Shown one piece after another: positions 22,546 through 33,283 of a stretch of 64,000 nt of DNA. This DNA comes from Ryuthela nishihirai (taxonomy: Eukaryota; Arthropoda; Arachnida; Araneae; Heptathelidae), in NCBI GenBank assembly GCA_038380435.1, contig JAWZYU010000008.1, forward strand, positions 74,600,020 to 74,664,019, written 5' to 3'. The notes under the pieces were generated by a model. That model did no database searches. It was given only the letters and a program-made list of their open reading frames with translations, and was not told where the DNA came from. How positions within the stretch are numbered: position 1 is the first letter of the stretch; each line of letters opens with the position of its first letter. A program made the translations under genes and the position numbers.

Positions 22546-25500
22546 ATCATCATCATCATCATCATCATCATCCTCAAGCAGCCATGGGCTACGGAGGTCC
22601 AACCAAACCGTGCAATTTAGTTCTCCAAGCAAGTCTATCCTGAGCTACATCTACTGCATCTGGCCACTGCACACCAATTCTAACAAGGTCCTGTTTGACA
22701 TTGTCTGCCCACCGCATCCTAGGTCTCCCCTTCTTTCTGAGGCCTTTAGGCACACTGTTCATAACCCTATATGCCAATCTATAATTATTCATACGGGCAA
22801 CATGGCCAAACCAACGGAGTCTCTCTCTGCACAATATGCTGCTTAAAGGAGGTTGCAAACTCCTTTGCCTAATCTCATCATTAGTTACAAAGTTGAACCA
22901 CCTAATGCCCAAGATACTACGTAAGCATCTGGAATCAAAAGCATCTAGTTTCCTGTTATCTTGTTTACAAAGTGTCCAAGTTTCACTACCATAACTAACC
23001 CTAGAAAGAACCAAACTATTATACAGTCTAATTTTAGTCTTTAGGTGTATACGCCTATTTCTCCACACTCTCCATAGGTTTTTAAAAGTCCCAGCAGCAA
23101 TCCCTATTCGTCTGTTAATCTCATGCCGCACATCACCATTATCTGTTACATAGCTCCCAAGATAATTAAACTGTGACACCTGCTCAAGACTGCAACCCTT
23201 CAGATTAACTGAATCACAGCCTGCCTGACCAATTTTCATCACTTTAGTTTTCTCTCTGTTTATAATCAAACCTACTCTACTACCAGTCTCATCAACAGCT
23301 CGAATGAAAGAGTTCATCTCATCAACATCATTTGCCAAAAGGGCTAAATCATCAGCATAATCTAAATCAGAAATTTTCGTATCTCCAGCCCATTTAAGGC
23401 CAAAATCTTTCCCTTGAAGTGAATTTCGCATAACATAATCAATAACCAAGCTAAAAAGAAAAGGAGACAAAATGCACCCTTGTCGAACACCAGAAGTAAT
23501 GCTAAACCAATTGCTACAAGCCTTACCAACTCTCACACACGACTCAGTGTTATTATAGAGAGCTTTCATTATGTTAACTAACTTGTCTGGTATACCATAT
23601 GATTTCACAATCAACCACAAATTATGACGATCAACAGAGTCGAAAGCCTTTTTGAAATCAACAAAGCTAGCAACCAAAGGTTTCTGAAACTCTAAACATT
23701 TCTCAAGAATCTGCCTAAGTGAAAATATCTGATCCACACATCCCCTACCACTTCTGAATCCACATTGCTCATCACGCAATTGACTGTCAACCAGATTCTT
23801 AATTCTATTAAGCACAATCATGGAAAGAACTTTACCTGGAACAGAGAGTAGGCTGATACCCCTATAGTTATCACAAGAACTGCGATCACCTTTTTTGAAA
23901 ATAGGGATAACAATAGCTCTGGTAAAATCCTTAGGAACCATGCCTTTATCATAAAAGATATTCAGAATTTCAGTCATCCAAGTGGTAACCGAAACATTCC
24001 CAGCTCTAAGCATTTCCGTAGTAATTTCATCTACCCCTGGGGATTTATGAAGTTTAAGTTTAGAAACAGCCAAAATAACTTCAGATTGTGTTATAGGACC
24101 AACATTAAAGCCACCAATGCATCTATCATCATTGCAAACAATGGGAGTAGAACTAACTACATTGTCAACATCATCACTGAAATGCTCAGCCCACCTAGCC
24201 ATGACAGAATCCTCCCCTTCTATAACCTTACCTTGTTTATCCTTCAATCCTTGTATGCCTGTCCGTTTTCTACCACACAAAACATTAACTATCTGGTACA
24301 GCTCTCTGCTGTTGTGCTGTCTAACTGCTTCCTCGGCTTTGTCAGCCAAACCATCAAGCCAAAGATTCTTATCAGCAGCTAACTGATCCTTTACAAGTTT
24401 ATTAAGGTCTCTGTAATGCTTTCTATTAGGACTAGTAGGGTATTGATTAAGGGCATTCCTGCAGTTCTTTCTTTCCGAAATAAGCTCAAGTGCCTTATCA
24501 CTCAGATAATTTTGCCTCTTCTGCTCCTTTTTTCCTAAAAGAGTACTGTTAGTGTCCAAAAAAGCCTGTTTAAAATGATCCCATTCTTCCTCAACTTCAG
24601 TAGTAAGCAGACCATGACTGTCATAATGACTAAGTAACCTATCATGGTAAGCTTTGGCTATAACTGGATCTTTCAGAGCTTCAGTATTAAAAGTAAATTT
24701 TTTAACCCTAGCACAACACTTTTTAAGTTTAAGTTGCAACACACTTTTAACAAGGTAATGGTCAGATCCAATTTCAGCTCCCCTATATGCCCTGGTATTC
24801 CTAACAGAACTAGCCCATTTGCTGTTAATTAATATGTAATCAATCATATTCTTATGCAGCCCATCAGGTGAAACCCATGTGTACTTATGTATGTCGCGGT
24901 ATTTGTAATAAGTGTTAGTTATTCTGAATCCATTGAGTTTACTTACCTGTAGGAGACGTTGCCCATTGCCATTGCAGCTTCCAATACCAAAAGGGCCTAT
25001 TACTCCTCCCCAAAGGTCAGAGTCAGTACCAACTTTGGCATTGAAGTCACCAAGAACAAGGGTAATATCTCCCTTCTTGACAGAATTCAAAATATCCTGA
25101 AGTTGTTCATAAAACCTATCCTTCTCATCCTCATCGGCATCCTCAGTGGGGGCATAACAGCAGATAACATTCAAGTCTTTAACGCTTGTCTGAAATTTTG
25201 CTGTAATAAACCTTTCATTAATGCACTCATATCCTAGAAGAGCATCGCTAGCGTGTCTGCTGAGAAGCAGACCCACGCCTTGGTGATGCTTATTGTCGTC
25301 CCTCCCTGAAAAGAGAAATTTAAGATTATTTTTAAGAATCTGACCTTTATCTGTCCATCTGGTCTCTTGCAAGCCCAGAATATCTAAATTGTAACGGTGG
25401 AATTCTTGTGTGAGGACATCAAGAGAAAAAGCTCTGTGCAGAGTCCTCACATTCCAACTACCTATGGAGAGAAAATGGTTAGTGGGATGTTTAAAGAAAC

Positions 25501-26144
25501 TATGTTTATTGAGAGAGGGAATGCCGACAATATCAAACAACCCCCTAATCGCAGACATGGGGCAAAGACCCGTTCCCCCACTACTAAAGGCTGAAGCCAT
25601 CTACACTGGAAGACTTCCTCCAATGTAGAATTTGACGATGCCAATAGAAGCAAAGAGTTCAGGTGCCTGCGATGACTTCTGCTCAGGATTATCCACCAGC
25701 TGATAAACATATCCTGTGAATCTATTCACTTGGGGCTGTCAACCCACAAACAAAAAGAAAACACAGTGGAAGATTTTCCCTCCACAGAAGCCCACCAGTG
25801 CAGCAAAATCAGGATCCATAATCAAGCTCAGAGCCATATATCTGTCCAGTCCAGTAGGTTTATATGGTCAGCACCAGGACCCTGTGTGGTTGACCACTCC
25901 TCAGCAGAGTAGAAAAAAAAGAAAAGTAGCCACAGTTGTCCAGATCAGTAGGCCACACTAATCTGGCAGCCCTCCCCTTCCGTTCACTTCCACAAGAGAG
26001 TATCTCTTTTGAAAGTTACTAACGGTCCGCACCACGAGAAGGCGGGGTTGCACATTAGGTGCTAGGCCTGGCCGGTTCTATGCATCATCACAGGGGATTG
26101 GTGCATAGCTCTCCTTCCAGTGACTACCTAGCTACCATTTACAG
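22546..26144 (-). mobile_element. RTE-clade LINE, copy 3 (full length, intact ORF)
   Basis: Minus-strand element. The 5' end at 26144 matches copy 1 (CTGTAAATGGTAGCTAG). The 3' end lies at 22546-22571 as a perfect GAT repeat (ATC on the + strand), typical of RTE tails. The ~540-bp 5' region precedes the start codon. I could not identify a clear target-site duplication. Confidence 0.92.
22589..25600 (-). CDS. RTE retrotransposon polyprotein (endonuclease + reverse transcriptase), intact
   Basis: 1003 codons with no stop, the expected size for a single-ORF RTE protein. It cuts one target strand and primes reverse transcription there. APE endonuclease is about residues 46-285: SWNVRTL (N50), QETRW (E79), CCYAPTED (Y149), GDFNAKVG (D185, N187), IDYILIN (D254), GSDHYL (D280, H281). 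After a charged linker, reverse transcriptase is about 515-830: PIFKKGDRSSCDNYRGISLL, FRSGRGCVDQ, FVDFKKAFDS (D648), SGVRQGCILSP, and DYADD at 748-751. The C-terminal RWFGHVARM and GRPRMRWADN segments are RTE hallmarks. A TAG directly precedes the chosen ATG, fixing the start in this copy. In copy 1 the frame opens further upstream, so the ancestral start may have been earlier. Confidence 0.95.
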   Translation of the reverse strand: MASAFSSGGTGLCPMSAIRGLFDIVGIPSLNKHSFFKHPTNHFLSIGSWNVRTLHRAFSLDVLTQEFHRYNLDILGLQETRWTDKGQILKNNLKFLFSGRDDNKHHQGVGLLLSRHASDALLGYECINERFITAKFQTSVKDLNVICCYAPTEDADEDEKDRFYEQLQDILNSVKKGDITLVLGDFNAKVGTDSDLWGGVIGPFGIGSCNGNGQRLLQVSKLNGFRITNTYYKYRDIHKYTWVSPDGLHKNMIDYILINSKWASSVRNTRAYRGAEIGSDHYLVKSVLQLKLKKCCARVKKFTFNTEALKDPVIAKAYHDRLLSHYDSHGLLTTEVEEEWDHFKQAFLDTNSTLLGKKEQKRQNYLSDKALELISERKNCRNALNQYPTSPNRKHYRDLNKLVKDQLAADKNLWLDGLADKAEEAVRQHNSRELYQIVNVLCGRKRTGIQGLKDKQGKVIEGEDSVMARWAEHFSDDVDNVVSSTPIVCNDDRCIGGFNVGPITQSEVILAVSKLKLHKSPGVDEITTEMLRAGNVSVTTWMTEILNIFYDKGMVPKDFTRAIVIPIFKKGDRSSCDNYRGISLLSVPGKVLSMIVLNRIKNLVDSQLRDEQCGFRSGRGCVDQIFSLRQILEKCLEFQKPLVASFVDFKKAFDSVDRHNLWLIVKSYGIPDKLVNIMKALYNNTESCVRVGKACSNWFSITSGVRQGCILSPFLFSLVIDYVMRNSLQGKDFGLKWAGDTKISDLDYADDLALLANDVDEMNSFIRAVDETGSRVGLIINREKTKVMKIGQAGCDSVNLKGCSLEQVSQFNYLGSYVTDNGDVRHEINRRIGIAAGTFKNLWRVWRNRRIHLKTKIRLYNSLVLSRVSYGSETWTLCKQDNRKLDAFDSRCLRSILGIRWFNFVTNDEIRQRSLQPPLSSILCRERLRWFGHVARMNNYRLAYRVMNSVPKGLRKKGRPRMRWADNVKQDLVRIGVQWPDAVDVAQDRLAWRTKLHGLVGPP

Positions 26145-26392
26145 ACCAAGCAGTTTGAAAACCTCATACACGAGGTTTCATATTTTGCCAGAAGGGAGTG
26201 ACAAGAAAGAGTACTAGAAATTTTAAGTAGTGCTTGCGAGTCACGTAACCCAAGGTTTAATTTCCTGCTGTCCAAGAATTTTTTTGGGGGGTTGGGGGGC
26301 CAAAAACAAAAATAGTAGCTTAATCGGCTAGAGTAATTGTTTTGGTTGCCCATGCACTATCCAATTACTCTATTTTATTACTTTACTATGTG
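26145..26392. other. Short unique stretch between RTE copy 3 and hAT
   Basis: About 250 bp with no recognised feature; T/G runs at 26279-26305. Confidence 0.5.
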
Positions 26393-26400
26393 CCCGAAAG

Positions 26401-29400
26401 CAGGGCCGCCGAGAGGGGGGGGGGGCAAGGGGGACTAGTGCATAGGGGCCCGTCAGCAATAAGGGCCCGTCAGATTAAGTGACTCTACTTTTTCTTACAA
26501 AAATTATTCTTAGTTAGGCTATATATCGATCCTATAAAATTCCATAAGAACATTATTTGTCATAATATGCTTTTAAAAAGAAACACTAGTTGGATTATGA
26601 CATATTATCTCATTAATAGTAGTTGAACGACTAACATTTCTTAACATCTTCTTTTGTCCGCGTTAACTTACAGCATTTGCTTGTATTTTCCCTGTTAACC
26701 ACTGCACCCCTGCAGCAGTAGCAACAGTTGGACTCTCCCAAACCGTGCGATCAGGTATATTACATTGTTCATGTTTCGAGTTCCAGTAACATCGTCTGTG
26801 GTCTGTGTGTCAGTGTTACAAATTATAACAGCTTAAAAGTCTCTTGTCGGCACATTTGTTTCACCATTTCGTTGTCATTTGTTTAGTAAAATGATATATT
26901 CATTGGTGCTGTAGTCTAACTGAACAATGGACAAGTATAAGCATAAGTCAGGAGCTGAGAAGCGAAAGGAGAGAAATAAAAAAATTGGAAGTTATTAAGA
27001 AAGGGAACTTTGTTTGAAGTCGGTGTAAAAGTGAATGTGGACAGTGAAGGTGCAAAAAATGAACTAATCCCAATCTCAAGCTCGTCTGTTCCCGCTCTCA
27101 AAAATAAAGAAATTTCAAGTTCAGAGGGTAATGATGATGGTTCTGGGTTTGTTTGTTTTTTAAATTATGACGACAGCAGTATTGAAACGAAACAACCAAA
27201 CAGCAGTGAAAATGATGCACGTTCTATAAACTAAGAAAGTGAAGCGAACTTACCCGTTCCAGTTCCGAACTCTGAGTCATGGCAAGTATCGTGTGATCTT
27301 GGAAAATTAAAAAGTGGCAGCCCAAGTGTAAGTGTAATTGAAGGTATAGTTCGAAAAGGTCCCCCTTCTATGCCTAATAACCTTCCAAGTGACGGAACAA
27401 GAGCCTTTCCGAAAACAGTTTTATTTTCAAAACTCAAGAATGGAGAATGTGTTCCTAGAGACTGGTTAGTGTGGAGTGAAACAAATCAGTCGTTATACTG
27501 TTTTCCTTGCAGATTATTTGGTCGCAACCCTGAATCCCACAAATCGTTTTAGTTAGTGATGAAGGCTGGAAAAAAGGATTATTCTTGGCGTAAACTATAT
27601 AACAAATTGCCAGTTCATGAAATGAGTGCTAATCACAAAAAATGCTATATTGAATGGAGAGGATTGGAAAGAAGACTTCGCCATGGAACTGATATTTATT
27701 CTCAAATGAACTCTGAAATTGCCTCTAAAGTGAAATATTGGAGAGATTTATTTCACAGGATTCTGTCTGTTACATTATTTCTTGGTGAGAGGGGTCTCGC
27801 ATTTAGAGGTTCTTCCAGCAAAATAGGGTCATCAGATAATGGTAACATCCTCGGGATTATTGAGTTGCTCGCTCAATATGATCCGCTGTTGAGAGAACAT
27901 GTGACTAAAGTTCAAGAGTCACAACAAGAAGGGAAGAGACTTCAAGCTCACTACCTTTCAATGGATTCTCAAAAGGAGTTCATTAAGGCTTGCAGCAACA
28001 AGGTTCTTCAAGCTGTACTCTTAGAAAGAGAAAAATCAAAGTATTTTTCAATACTAGCTGATGCTACTCCAGATACATCTCATAATGAGCAAATAACATT
28101 AATCTTAAGATACGTTCTAGACCGTGATTCTTCATTTAAAGTAATGGAGAGGTTCACAAGTTTTGTAAAGTGCAATAAGAAGGACAAGAAATTGCAAATG
28201 TACTCACTGAAGAATTAGAGAAGCATAAGATCCCTTTAAAAGATTGCAGGGGGCAGGGATATGACAATGGAGCGAATATGGCTGGTGCATACAATGGCGC
28301 GCAAGCCATTATAAGTGCGCTAAATCCATTTGCCACATTTTCTAACTGTAGTGCACATAGTCTAAATTTGTGTGGTCTGAACGCTGCTGAATGCTGTGAA
28401 GATGCTATTACGTTTTTTGGTATGGTTCAAAAAGTGTATAACTTCTTTTTAAAGAGCCCTCAGAGATGGGAGATACTAGAGAATACAACAGGTTGTTCCT
28501 TGCATAGCCTATCAAAAACAAGATGGTCTGCTCGTGTTGACAGTGTTAAACCATTTTCCAAACATCTATCGCTCATCAAACATGCATTAAATCAATGCAA
28601 AAATTTTAATCTCTCAGCTGAGTGTAAAACGGAATTGATGGGAATAAAACGATACCTTGAATCATTTAAGTGCACTTTGATGGCAACAATTTGGTTCAAA
28701 ATTCTCTCGGCAATTGACATTCGCAACAAGGTTCTATAAGTTCATGATGCAACTCTTGATGTAGAGATTGATAATATTCGCGATCTGCTCCAGGAACTGA
28801 AACAACTCCGTGATAAATGGGAGAACTTATTAAATGAAGCAAAAGTAGTGGCCACCTCATTAGCAAGTGATCTTCCTGCAGAGACAGAACTTCCGAAGAC
28901 GAGAGTGAAAAGAAGGTAAACTTTCTTGGACGAAATAAATGAAGATGTTTCAGAATTTCGAGGGAATGAGGGGGAAACTAATGAAGAATGGGAGTTCAGA
29001 GTAAATGTGTTTTATAGGTAATTGATTCTGTTGTTTGTGGACTTACTAATCGTTTCACTTTGGCGGAAAAGTTAAATGATAGATTTAAGTGCTTATGGCT
29101 ATATCAAGTCATTGAAGAACGTGACATTGAAAATATGGGTGTTATTTTGCATGAACAATATTATGAAGACATTAATAGAGAGATCAGTGATGAGCTGAAA
29201 TATCTGAAATCAATTCATTCTTCTAATTTAGGGACAGGCCCATTGAAACCACTGGAGCTCTTAAAGCGTCTGAGAGAATTGAAACTGGACAGTTTATTTC
29301 CAAATATTTGTATAGCCATTAGAATATTCTGTACAATTCCTGTGACAGTTGCTGATGCTGAAAGATCCTTCAGCAAAATGAAGGAAATAAAAAATGTATT

Positions 29401-29995
29401 CAGATCAACAATGTGTCAAGAAAGACTGAGTAACCTTGGTTTGCTTAATCTGGAGATCGATCTTGCTAGGTCTTTAAATTATGATGACATAATTGACGAT
29501 TTTGCATCAACGAAGTCAAGGAAAGTTGTTTGTTGACATTGCTCTACTGTATAAGTTAGAAGTTACAACTCTTTGGGAATAATGTGTTATATTGTATTTA
29601 GTGTTGAATCTGCTATTATGCTAATGTGAAGTTTAACAAATACTGTTGCCTATTTTTCAGTACTGACAATTAAAAATGAAGACTCGCAGAATTGCATAGT
29701 TTTTTTCCATGATAAGTTATGTAGCCTATATTAAATTTACTCAAAAATCCTAAATCTTGCTGTGAGCTTTGCAAAACATGTTCCCTAAAATAAATGCTAA
29801 AAAGTTTTATGTGACACAAACTGTGTAGGCTTATGTTTTTGCATGCCTGACTGCGCAACAGGCTTTTTTCCTCTGAATGTCATCATTGTGTCCAGAATAA
29901 TTGCTATTAATGATTTGTAAAGATAAAAAGTTTTCAAGGGGGGGCCCCCGAGCATAATATTACATAGGGGCCCATAAATTATCTCGGCGGCCCTA
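26401..29995 (+). mobile_element. hAT-superfamily DNA transposon with TIRs and 8-bp TSD
   Basis: Terminal inverted repeats CAGGGCCGCCGAGA (26401-26414) and TCTCGGCGGCCCTA (29982-29995) match at 13 of 14 positions. The flanks are a perfect 8-bp direct repeat CCCGAAAG (26393-26400 and 29996-30003), diagnostic of hAT. Both subterminal regions contain ATAGGGGCCC. The element is 3595 bp and carries the decayed transposase described separately. It lies about 570 bp upstream of the tropomyosin exon. Confidence 0.95.
27010..29536 (+). pseudogene. hAT transposase, ZMYM1-like / TTF-zinc-finger type (broken)
   Basis: The protein would bind the TIRs and cut and paste the element. In order: an N-terminal acidic region (27010-27231); a TTF-type zinc finger around 27370-27550 (RDWLVWSE..., YCFPCRLFG); the DUF4371-type region (27556-28218; SILADATPDTSHNEQ carries a catalytic D); then GYDNGANMAG and CSAHSLNLC (28240-28370), TRWSAR (about 28520); and the C-terminal dimerisation domain (29060-29536; VTVADAERSFSKMK). 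Breaks: TAA at 27232, TAG at 27550, a frameshift at about 28190, stops near 28737 and 28917, and a further shift around 29015. Host ZMYM1-like genes derive from this family, but the flanking TIRs and TSD identify a transposon. Confidence 0.9.
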
Positions 29996-30003
29996 CCCGA
30001 AAG

Positions 30004-30567
30004 TTCTCTGTGCGGGACAACAGATTTAAATTCGGTGCAGGTGGCAACTTTGTTATAGCCATAATTTCGTTATTTTCAATGTGCAATATTTAAACTCGTT
30101 AGCTGTTATGCCTGAAAAAAATCTGCACATATACCGATTTTAAAATTATAAAGTCAAGAATTTTTATAGCATATTACAAAAAAATTCGTGATTTTTTTTT
30201 ATGATATAGGTGATTGACGTTGATTAAATATCTCTAGAAAGTTATTAAATCAATTGCTGATGAAAGCGATAGTTAGTGAATATCGCTTTTTTAAGTAATG
30301 CAAATTAGCAAGAGTATTAAATTATTTGTGTAGTTACGAAATTTAAATTATTTACCATCTGAACTAATATGGCGTCATTAGGGCGTTGGCCTCTCTTGAA
30401 CCCTGAACGTGGTAAAACATTACTTCAGTCGGTAAGTTTCTCTTTAAAATCTGGCAATGCCTGTTGACGCCCTTTTTGATCACCGATCGTGTCAGTGTAC
30501 TTTTGGGGACGTGTGTTATATTTGGTTTGTCTTCTGTCAGTACTACTTCATAATACAGAAAATTAAC
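30004..30567 (+). other. Upstream region of the tropomyosin first exon
   Basis: About 560 bp between the hAT element and the ATG. 30370-30530 is more GC-balanced than its surroundings and probably contains the transcription start and 5' UTR of the short isoform (inference). No TATA box is convincing. The reading frame is open upstream of the ATG to 30457, but homology supports a start at 30568. Confidence 0.4.
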
Positions 30568-30708
30568 ATGACGAGTATCCAACAAGGCACTTTACTTGAG
30601 GTACTCAAGAAAAAAATGAGGAGTATGAAGGAAGAATTGGAAGTAGCTAAAGAAGCTGCAGATGAGGCGCAGGCACGCCTTCAAGAGGAAATCCGTCGCC
30701 GCGAAGAG
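30568..30708 (+). CDS. Tropomyosin, alternative first coding exon (short isoform)
   Basis: Codes for 47 residues beginning [20 protein letters not shown] and ending IRRREE, followed directly by GTAAGC, a consensus splice donor, with the exon ending between codons (phase 0). The QGTLL(D/E)VLKKKMR start and the ..RREE end are those of the short cytoskeletal tropomyosin isoforms of arthropods (and, less closely, nematode lev-11), where the next exon continues (A/D)AE.EVA.LNRR. The heptad pattern (L, L, V, M, M, L at a/d positions) fits a coiled coil. Tropomyosin binds along actin filaments and controls myosin and severing-protein access. I did not find the next exon downstream or the long-isoform exons upstream, so the gene extends beyond the window. 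Its composition (GCGCAGGCACGCC) is richer in GC than the surrounding DNA. Confidence 0.87.
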
Positions 30709-32297
30709 GTAAGCTTTATAAAAAACAATCAGCTGCGACAAATATGACGAATTTCGTTTTTAAGAACATTTATAGTAAAGCTGATTAATAATTAAATAAG
30801 TTTTATTACTTTAAGCATTTAAAATGAATATTCATTATCTATATCCGGCACATAATTTCAAACCAGGCCATTAATGTTGGCCATATTAGGATATGTTCAC
30901 ATAAAAGTCTAAATTTACTGCAGATTAAAACCTGTGTGATTGACTGAAGTGTAATTAAATTCGTATTTTAAAACTAAATAAATAAAGGCAATTTCCAAAA
31001 TAATTAATTTAGGTATTTTGAAAGTTGAGTATGAACGATATTTTTCTTTAAATATGTGAACTTTACGATATTTAAATTGCTTCAAAAGTAATTGTGCAGT
31101 AAATATATAAACAGGGCCATCTGCAGGAATTTGGCAATTGGAGAGGAGGAAAATAATAGTTTTTGTGTAGGGGGCAGGCAAAAGAAAAGTTTTGATGTTC
31201 AGAAATTGTTATTGATATAAGAATACAATTTTTTTTTCACGTTTCAAAGGAAGAGCATTTTTTCTTTTGTTCACCCCCTCCTGTGGTTATCAGTAGCTAT
31301 TTAAATAAATTCCACGAGATAATTATTACAATTTACTAATTCGCTTATGCTTTAGATAACACACTTTTGGAGAAAAGATTTAAAACTGAAAAAAATGCAG
31401 AATCCTCTTTTTGTAACAAAAGTAATGTACTTGTCATTGCAGACTTCAGTTATGATTTGTTCATAACTGAAAAGTATTTCATCAGCACACTAAAAAAAAA
31501 GCAACAAATTTCATTTTCAAGCATAAGCAGTTTGTTATACAGTTTCATTATAATAGACTACTCGTATTTTAAATTGTTATATTTTATTAAATAAGTAAAT
31601 GTAATGTGTCCAAAATGTCAAGAAACTCAACAGTAGCAGATTGCCCCCTGCTGCGAAAGATTTCAGAAGCTCCTAACTGCTGATAGATGGGGTTGTTACT
31701 CATTCTACGAAAATTTTAGCAACTTATAAATGCAAAAAATATATGCAGCAGGTTAAATAAACTGAATTACAATAATGCAGAATTAGGAAATTTAAGATAG
31801 GTGAAGTTAACTCTATAAATACTAGTGCTGGACGTGTTATTGTGACAATCGGCTCATGGACACTAATACGGCAATTGATGCTTGTAGATTGGTGTGATGA
31901 AGTTTAGGTCAAATAGTCGTACCTGCATTATTTTTCATTCTTCTAGAGGTAGCGTCGTCGGTTGTTCAAAGAGGACAATTCCGGGTTGTGTGCTGTTCTA
32001 GGTAGCTGATACATGTTTATATAGTTAATTTCACCTCTCTTTGTTTTGGCACACTGTGTTTTACCCTTCATATTTACTTATTGATCTAGGAAATTTAATA
32101 TGTATTATATTTAAACTTGCACATACTGAAAAAACAAAATTAGAATTATAAACAGAAATAAATATCTGTTCTTAGTAGTGTATTTTACCAAAATCACATT
32201 TAATATTAAACATGAGTTATGGTTAAAAAACGATGTGTCTATAAGTATATTTTATTCATTGTAAAATAATTTACTAAATAAAATGTCGGAGAATGGT
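30709..32297 (+). other. Probable start of the tropomyosin first intron
   Basis: AT-rich sequence beginning with the splice donor GTAAGC. No exon or mobile element recognised, apart from an A/T homopolymer-rich interval around 31210-31280. Confidence 0.55.
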
Positions 32298-32348
32298 CAG
32301 AGCCTGAGGAAGCTGCCGTACGGGAGGCGAGCGAAACGCATCGTTCTG
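32298..32348 (+). ncRNA. Hammerhead-type self-cleaving ribozyme motif (Penelope-like element type)
   Basis: The core elements occur in order. Stem I strand CAGAGC (32298-32303) is followed directly by CTGAGGA (32304-32310, fits the CUGANGA core). Stem II GCTGCC / GGC-G-AGC (32312-32332, one bulged G) follows, then GAAA (32333-32336), a very short stem III CGCAT, and the cleavage triplet AUC (cut after C342). The returning stem I strand GTTCTG (32343-32348) pairs with CAGAGC, including one G-U. This short-stem-III architecture is known from Penelope-like retroelements. No PLE reverse transcriptase was found nearby, so it is probably an isolated remnant. Confidence 0.68.
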
Positions 32349-33283
32349 AATGACATCGGGGAGTAAAGTATGACTCTTAATGTTAGAGTTGAATAAGGCC
32401 AAAAGTTTTAAAGTTTTTTAAATGTTTTAATGGCCGACTTTGGAAGTTATAAGTTATTTCATGTTGGAGGGTGCCACGTTTGTGGTGCAGAGCATTGAGT
32501 AAAGAAAGGATTTTACCATTATGTGCAACACTTTGTGGTGTATCCACATTTAAGATCTAAGTAGATTAAAGTAAAATTTAGACATCAATACTACGGCGGA
32601 CATTGGAATTGTCAGTAATTGAAGACTGTAATGGCGAAAAATAATATGGTGCCTGATATAAAAAGGCGATGGCCGTATAGGATCCAGTAATGCCAATCCA
32701 AGTCTGTGTGAAAGAGAATCTACTGTCAAGAAGTACATGGAAATCTGGTGTATGCATATTCATCGATGCTGTTTTTATATCGTAGCATAAGGACTGGTCG
32801 CACAAGTTAGGAACCATGACAGCTTGTATTGGACTAACTGGTCAATAATATCTAGTGCAGTTTTACCAGCCTGTTACAAGAATGTGGTAATTAAATCCTT
32901 TTTGTCATATACTAAACTAGGACCCTTTAAAATAGGTTAAAGGTTTTTCCTTAGTTAATAGTATTACTTGTTTAATATCTTGTTAGGAATGTATATTGAC
33001 TTCTGATTATGTGATAGTTAAAGTTTGTCTTAGTCCCAAAGGGGTGATAGACAAGTAATTGTCGTAATTACGAGGTTAAGGTATAGTTCTTATGTAATAC
33101 TCAATGCGCTCTACTGGCTTAAAGAGGCATAGTTAGGCATGAAAGAATTTGATGTACAGTATTTATTTCATGAGGTTTTATTCATGAGGAATTAAAAGAG
33201 AAAAAAATAAAATGTGGGGGAAAAAATTGAATTTTGTACTGTTTTTGAAACCCCAGGAAAGTACATATGCAGTAATCCACCAC
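32349..33283. other. Unassigned sequence, possible remainder of a Penelope-like element
   Basis: No RT or GIY-YIG motif could be read in any frame. An 80-codon minus-strand frame at 32578-32817 is unrecognised. Kept open because of the adjacent ribozyme motif. Confidence 0.3.

Noticed and set aside
27010..29536. Host gene of the ZMYM1 zinc-finger type
   Set aside because: Flanking TIRs and 8-bp TSD and several in-frame stops show a transposon, not a host gene.
30490..30515. Initiator-like TCAGT and downstream element-like GGACGTG before the tropomyosin exon
   Set aside because: The spacing between them does not fit the +28 rule and such short motifs occur by chance.
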